Source: Bacillota bacterium (lineage in GTDB: Bacteria; Bacillota; Clostridia; Peptostreptococcales; Acidaminobacteraceae). Taken from it: a stretch of DNA of 8,125 bases. A model generated the notes under the pieces. The model worked only from the letters and a program-made list of their open reading frames with translations. It did not search any database and was not told where the DNA came from. Shown in pieces: positions 6,409 through 8,125 of this stretch. The stretch is from positions 1 through 8,125 of the forward strand of contig JAUMXJ010000040.1 of assembly GCA_030529205.1 (NCBI GenBank), written 5' to 3'. How positions within the stretch are numbered: the stretch's first letter is position 1; each line of letters begins with the position of its first letter. The position numbers and the translations under genes are program-made.

Positions 6409-6447
6409 ATGAAAGTGAGGTGGATTCGTTGTTTCCGTTATTATTGA
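6409..6447 (+). other. Possible 12-codon leader ORF overlapping the next gene
   Basis: The ATG at 6409 has an excellent AGGGGA site (6397-6402) six bases upstream. Its frame, MKVRWIRCFRYY, ends at TGA 6445-6447, inside and out of frame with the membrane protein gene. It could be a coupling leader peptide, or the sign of a frameshift at the start of that gene. It may also be meaningless. Confidence 0.3.
6417..6422 (+). promoter_or_regulatory. Ribosome binding site selecting a TTG start
   Basis: GAGGTG lies six bases before TTG 6429. The upstream in-frame GTG at 6420 overlaps this site and has no well-placed site of its own. Confidence 0.6.
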
Positions 6448-7061
6448 CCACGACATTGTGGGTTGGACTTGGCGGCGCTGTCTTGATGCTGCTGGGAGAT
6501 ATGATTTTGTATTTTGACAGAGGCGATTACGATTCGTCCAAGGGCGCGGATGCAATCGTTGAGATTATGAAGAAAGTCAGCCGCAAGAGATTGTACATCG
6601 GCGGACTTCTCGGCCCCGTCTCGGCTGTCTTATACTGCGTCGGATACTATCACATCGTGCTCGTCGCCAATGCGGAGTACAGCCTTTTGGCGTGGATCGC
6701 CTTTTTCCTCTGCTGCACCGGAATCGTCTGCGGCGGCGCGTTTCACAGCCAGTGCGCCAACCTCGGCCTCATCGGACGCCATGAAGAACTTCCGCAACTG
6801 GAAGAAATCAAGAATCATCTCGCATTCCAAAAACTGTTTCTCATGGGCTTCACCGCACTCGGCAATTTGCTGCTCATCGCATTGATTCTCCTGGGGTTTA
6901 CCATGCTGCCGAGATGGGCAATCCTCTTCACCCCGCCGGTACTGCTCCTCCTCACACCGCTGGTGAACAGACTCCCCAAGGGCATTCACATGGTCATCGG
7001 CGGCGGGTGGACGAACATGATCACCGTCATATACTATGCAGCCGTTATTGTAATCCTCTAA
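6429..7061 (+). CDS. Six-helix integral membrane protein, possibly DUF6796-like
   Basis: This 210-residue protein is very hydrophobic, with six likely membrane helices near residues 3-28, 56-80, 85-104, 136-158, 162-180 and 190-210. The first helix ends in LGDMILYF, and a charged loop (DRGDYDSSKGADAIVEIMKKVSRKR) lies between helices 1 and 2. Between helices 3 and 4 is GGAFHSQCANLGLIGRHEEL, with a histidine, two cysteines nearby and conserved-looking polar residues. LGDMILY near the N-terminus recalls DUF6796, but I recall this family only loosely and could not check it. The start is uncertain: TTG 6429 has GAGGTG six bases upstream, and GTG 6420 would add three residues. The gene follows mutY after 30 bases and is probably cotranscribed. 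It uses more C-ending codons (CTC, ATC, GTC) than the ABC-F gene. Its role is unknown. Confidence 0.75.
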   Translation: MFPLLLTTTLWVGLGGAVLMLLGDMILYFDRGDYDSSKGADAIVEIMKKVSRKRLYIGGLLGPVSAVLYCVGYYHIVLVANAEYSLLAWIAFFLCCTGIVCGGAFHSQCANLGLIGRHEELPQLEEIKNHLAFQKLFLMGFTALGNLLLIALILLGFTMLPRWAILFTPPVLLLLTPLVNRLPKGIHMVIGGGWTNMITVIYYAAVIVIL

Positions 7062-7112
7062 GGCAGGATACGAAGATGAAAGCGGCACCGCCGGCACCGC
7101 ACAACGAAAATC

Positions 7113-7119
7113 GGGAGAG
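7113..7119 (+). promoter_or_regulatory. Ribosome binding site for the DUF1294 gene
   Basis: GGGAGAG lies six bases before TTG 7126. No ATG in the same frame offers a better start. Confidence 0.6.
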
Positions 7120-7125
7120 ACAATT

Positions 7126-7413
7126 TTGGAACAACGACTGTTATGGGTTTATCTTGTCATCATCAATATCGCGGCGTTTACCGCCTTTGCGGTTGATAAA
7201 AGGCGTGCCGTGAAGGCGGGGCGCAGACTGCGCAACAGGACACTGCTGGGACTTGCTTTTTTCGGCGGTTCGGCGGGCGCTTATATCGGGATGTATCTGT
7301 TCCGCCATAAGACGAAGCGAGCCGTCTATGTGGCGGGAGTTCCGCTGATGTTGCTGTTTCATGCGGAAGCGGTGCTCATTTTATGGAAGTGGGGAGAACG
7401 CGGTTTTTGGTAG
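7126..7413 (+). CDS. DUF1294 family small membrane protein
   Basis: This 95-residue membrane protein has about three hydrophobic segments (roughly 5-22, 39-58 and 67-88). The marks of DUF1294 are all present: a DKRRA motif at 24-28 after the first helix, RNRTLLGLAFFGGSAGAYIG in the middle, and MYLFRHKTKRAVY at 56-68. The family is widespread in bacteria and its function is unknown. The length is normal for the stand-alone form; other members carry a cold-shock domain at the N-terminus, which is absent here. The start is TTG with a GGGAGAG site. The gene follows the six-helix membrane protein gene by 64 bases and is probably the last gene of that operon. No clear terminator stem follows it, only T-tracts at 7482-7487 and 7500-7509. 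Confidence 0.9.
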   Translation: MEQRLLWVYLVIINIAAFTAFAVDKRRAVKAGRRLRNRTLLGLAFFGGSAGAYIGMYLFRHKTKRAVYVAGVPLMLLFHAEAVLILWKWGERGFW

Positions 7414-7489
7414 TGTCGCAATGAACGGCTGAGCGGAACAATCAAGGTCGATGACATCATATTTGATCACCGGAAATGAGCTTTTTTGT

Positions 7490-7539
7490 TATATTTGTGT
7501 TTTTTTTTTATTATGTTATGATTGGAATATATCTATAAT
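7490..7539 (+). promoter_or_regulatory. Promoter of the ABC transporter permease unit
   Basis: TATAAT at 7534-7539 is a perfect -10 hexamer. At the expected -35 position (7511-7516) is only TTATGT, a poor match. The AT-rich tract with ten T residues (7500-7509) directly upstream resembles an UP element, which can make up for a weak -35. Transcription would start near 7546, giving a leader of about 63 bases. Confidence 0.5.
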
Positions 7540-7557
7540 CAGGCAAACACATGCGAC

Positions 7558-7592
7558 AGGGGAAATGAAGATGGATATGGGATATTTCCCCT
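7558..7592 (+). promoter_or_regulatory. Leader hairpin ahead of the permease
   Basis: AGGGGAAAT (7558-7566) and ATTTCCCCT (7584-7592) are perfect 9-base inverted repeats with a 17-base loop. No T-run follows, so it is not a simple terminator. The 5' arm contains the AGGGGA ribosome binding site and the first ATG of a short leader ORF, so folding would hide that start. The permease's own site (GAGGGGG, 7598-7604) remains outside the stem. Confidence 0.5.
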
Positions 7593-7612
7593 TGTTTGAG
7601 GGGGCGTCATGA
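7571..7612 (+). other. Possible 13-codon leader peptide coupled to the permease
   Basis: The ATG at 7571 (or 7565, in frame) opens a frame reading MDMGYFPLFEGAS that stops at TGA 7610-7612. Its stop overlaps the permease start as ATGA (7609-7612), a classic coupling arrangement. AGGGGA at 7558-7563 is seven bases upstream of 7571. Whether it is translated is unknown. Confidence 0.35.
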
Positions 7613-8125
7613 AGTCTTTTTTTAGAAAGAGAATCTTTTGGATTTTTTTGCTTCCGAGTTTGTTCGGAATGCTTCTCTTTTACATCATTCCGTACATCGC
7701 TTCGTATTACTACGCTACAACGGATGCTACAACAGGGGCGTTCGTGGGTTTGGATCATTATGCGGCGATGCTGTCCAATTCTTCCTTTCAGCTGGCGGGA
7801 AGAAATACCCTGTTTTTTATGATGATCTGTGTTCCGCTCAATATCATTCTTCCTTTTTGCCTGGCGTATCTGTACCATACGAGCGGCAGAAAAGGAATTT
7901 TCGTTCTCGCCTTTATGCTTCCGCTCGTCATTCCGTCCGGAGCGACGGTATACTTTTGGAAGATGATATTCGGCAGTTACGGCTTGATCAATAAAATACT
8001 CGTGATAAACGGAATGCAGCAGATTCCGTTTTTTCAAAGCGAGCTGGCACTCTATGTCGTGATCCTCGTGTTTATGCTGAAGAACATCGGATTCAATATG
8101 GTTCTGTTCATCACAGGGCTCTCCT
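7609..8125 (+). CDS. ABC transporter permease, sugar type (MalF/UgpA-like), 3' end cut
   Basis: The visible 172 residues are the N-terminal part of a binding-protein-dependent transporter permease of the MalF/UgpA (CUT1) type, which usually imports sugars. Residues 1-9 are positively charged (MKSFFRKRI), and a first helix with LLPSLFGMLLFYIIPYI follows, the usual LxPxxxxxxxFxxxP pattern of these permeases. VGLDHYAAML matches the family GLxNYxxL element near 47-55. Further helices start at about 66, 97 and 147, with the ITGLS that precedes the EAA loop at the very end of the window. The EAA loop, which contacts the ATPase, lies just outside. Full members are about 290-320 residues. The ATG at 7609 has GAGGGGG four bases upstream. 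The partner permease, binding protein and ATPase are presumably downstream or elsewhere. The substrate cannot be told. Confidence 0.87.
   Translation, partial: MKSFFRKRIFWIFLLPSLFGMLLFYIIPYIASYYYATTDATTGAFVGLDHYAAMLSNSSFQLAGRNTLFFMMICVPLNIILPFCLAYLYHTSGRKGIFVLAFMLPLVIPSGATVYFWKMIFGSYGLINKILVINGMQQIPFFQSELALYVVILVFMLKNIGFNMVLFITGLS

Larger units (their letters stand above)
7414..7608 (+). other. Intergenic region with T-tracts, promoter and hairpin
   Basis: The first 85 bases show no gene and no convincing terminator: T-runs at 7482-7487 and 7500-7509 lack a GC-rich stem before them. From 7490 the sequence becomes strongly AT-rich and leads into a -10 box at 7534-7539. A 9-bp hairpin and a short leader ORF then fill the transcribed leader before the permease. 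Confidence 0.6.

Noticed and set aside
7482..7509. T-runs as a possible intrinsic terminator after the DUF1294 gene
   Set aside because: No stable GC-rich inverted repeat precedes either T-run. The second run fits better as AT-rich DNA upstream of the permease promoter.
7516..8037. 173-codon open frame on the minus strand
   Set aside because: It is antisense to the permease and its promoter region. The plus strand has a good start, ribosome binding site and a transporter-type hydrophobic pattern.

Overview
The window reads as ordinary chromosome from a member of the Bacillota, probably a Clostridia-type lineage. This is inferred from strong GGAGG-type ribosome binding sites, GTG and TTG starts, a PadR plus HAAS-type membrane protein pair, a clostridial-looking MutY, and a compact ABC-F ATPase of a type I associate with Firmicutes. 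I cannot name a genus. No rRNA, tRNA, CRISPR array, transposase, integrase or phage gene was found.

Layout. Positions 2-301 hold the end of a PadR repressor gene. It is followed on the same strand by a HAAS-type membrane protein with a long glycine-rich repeat (381-1157) and a SAM-dependent methyltransferase (1210-2049). Two minus-strand genes converge on these: a 2H phosphoesterase of the ThpR/LigT family (2094-2609) and an uncharacterised cytosolic protein resembling DUF4299 (2703-3644). A 109-base divergent promoter region (3645-3753) separates the latter from a plus-strand run. That run holds an ABC-F ATPase (3754-5310), an overlapping mutY (5298-6398), a six-helix membrane protein (6429-7061) and a DUF1294 membrane protein (7126-7413). 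After a 195-base gap with a T-tract, a promoter, a hairpin and a short leader frame, the 5' part of a sugar-type ABC transporter permease gene (7609-8125) runs off the window.

How the genes relate. PadR and the HAAS protein look like the usual regulator and membrane-partner pair. The ABC-F and mutY genes are translationally overlapped, although ribosome-associated ATPases and base-excision repair have no known functional link. The permease begins a new transcription unit, probably for carbohydrate uptake, whose other components lie outside the window.

Nothing here is a convincing new multi-gene system. The most interesting signals are small-scale: a hairpin plus leader peptide ahead of the permease, overlapping out-of-frame short ORFs with good ribosome binding sites ahead of other genes, a possible leaderless start for the ABC-F gene, and the regular 5/11-residue glycine repeat in the HAAS protein.
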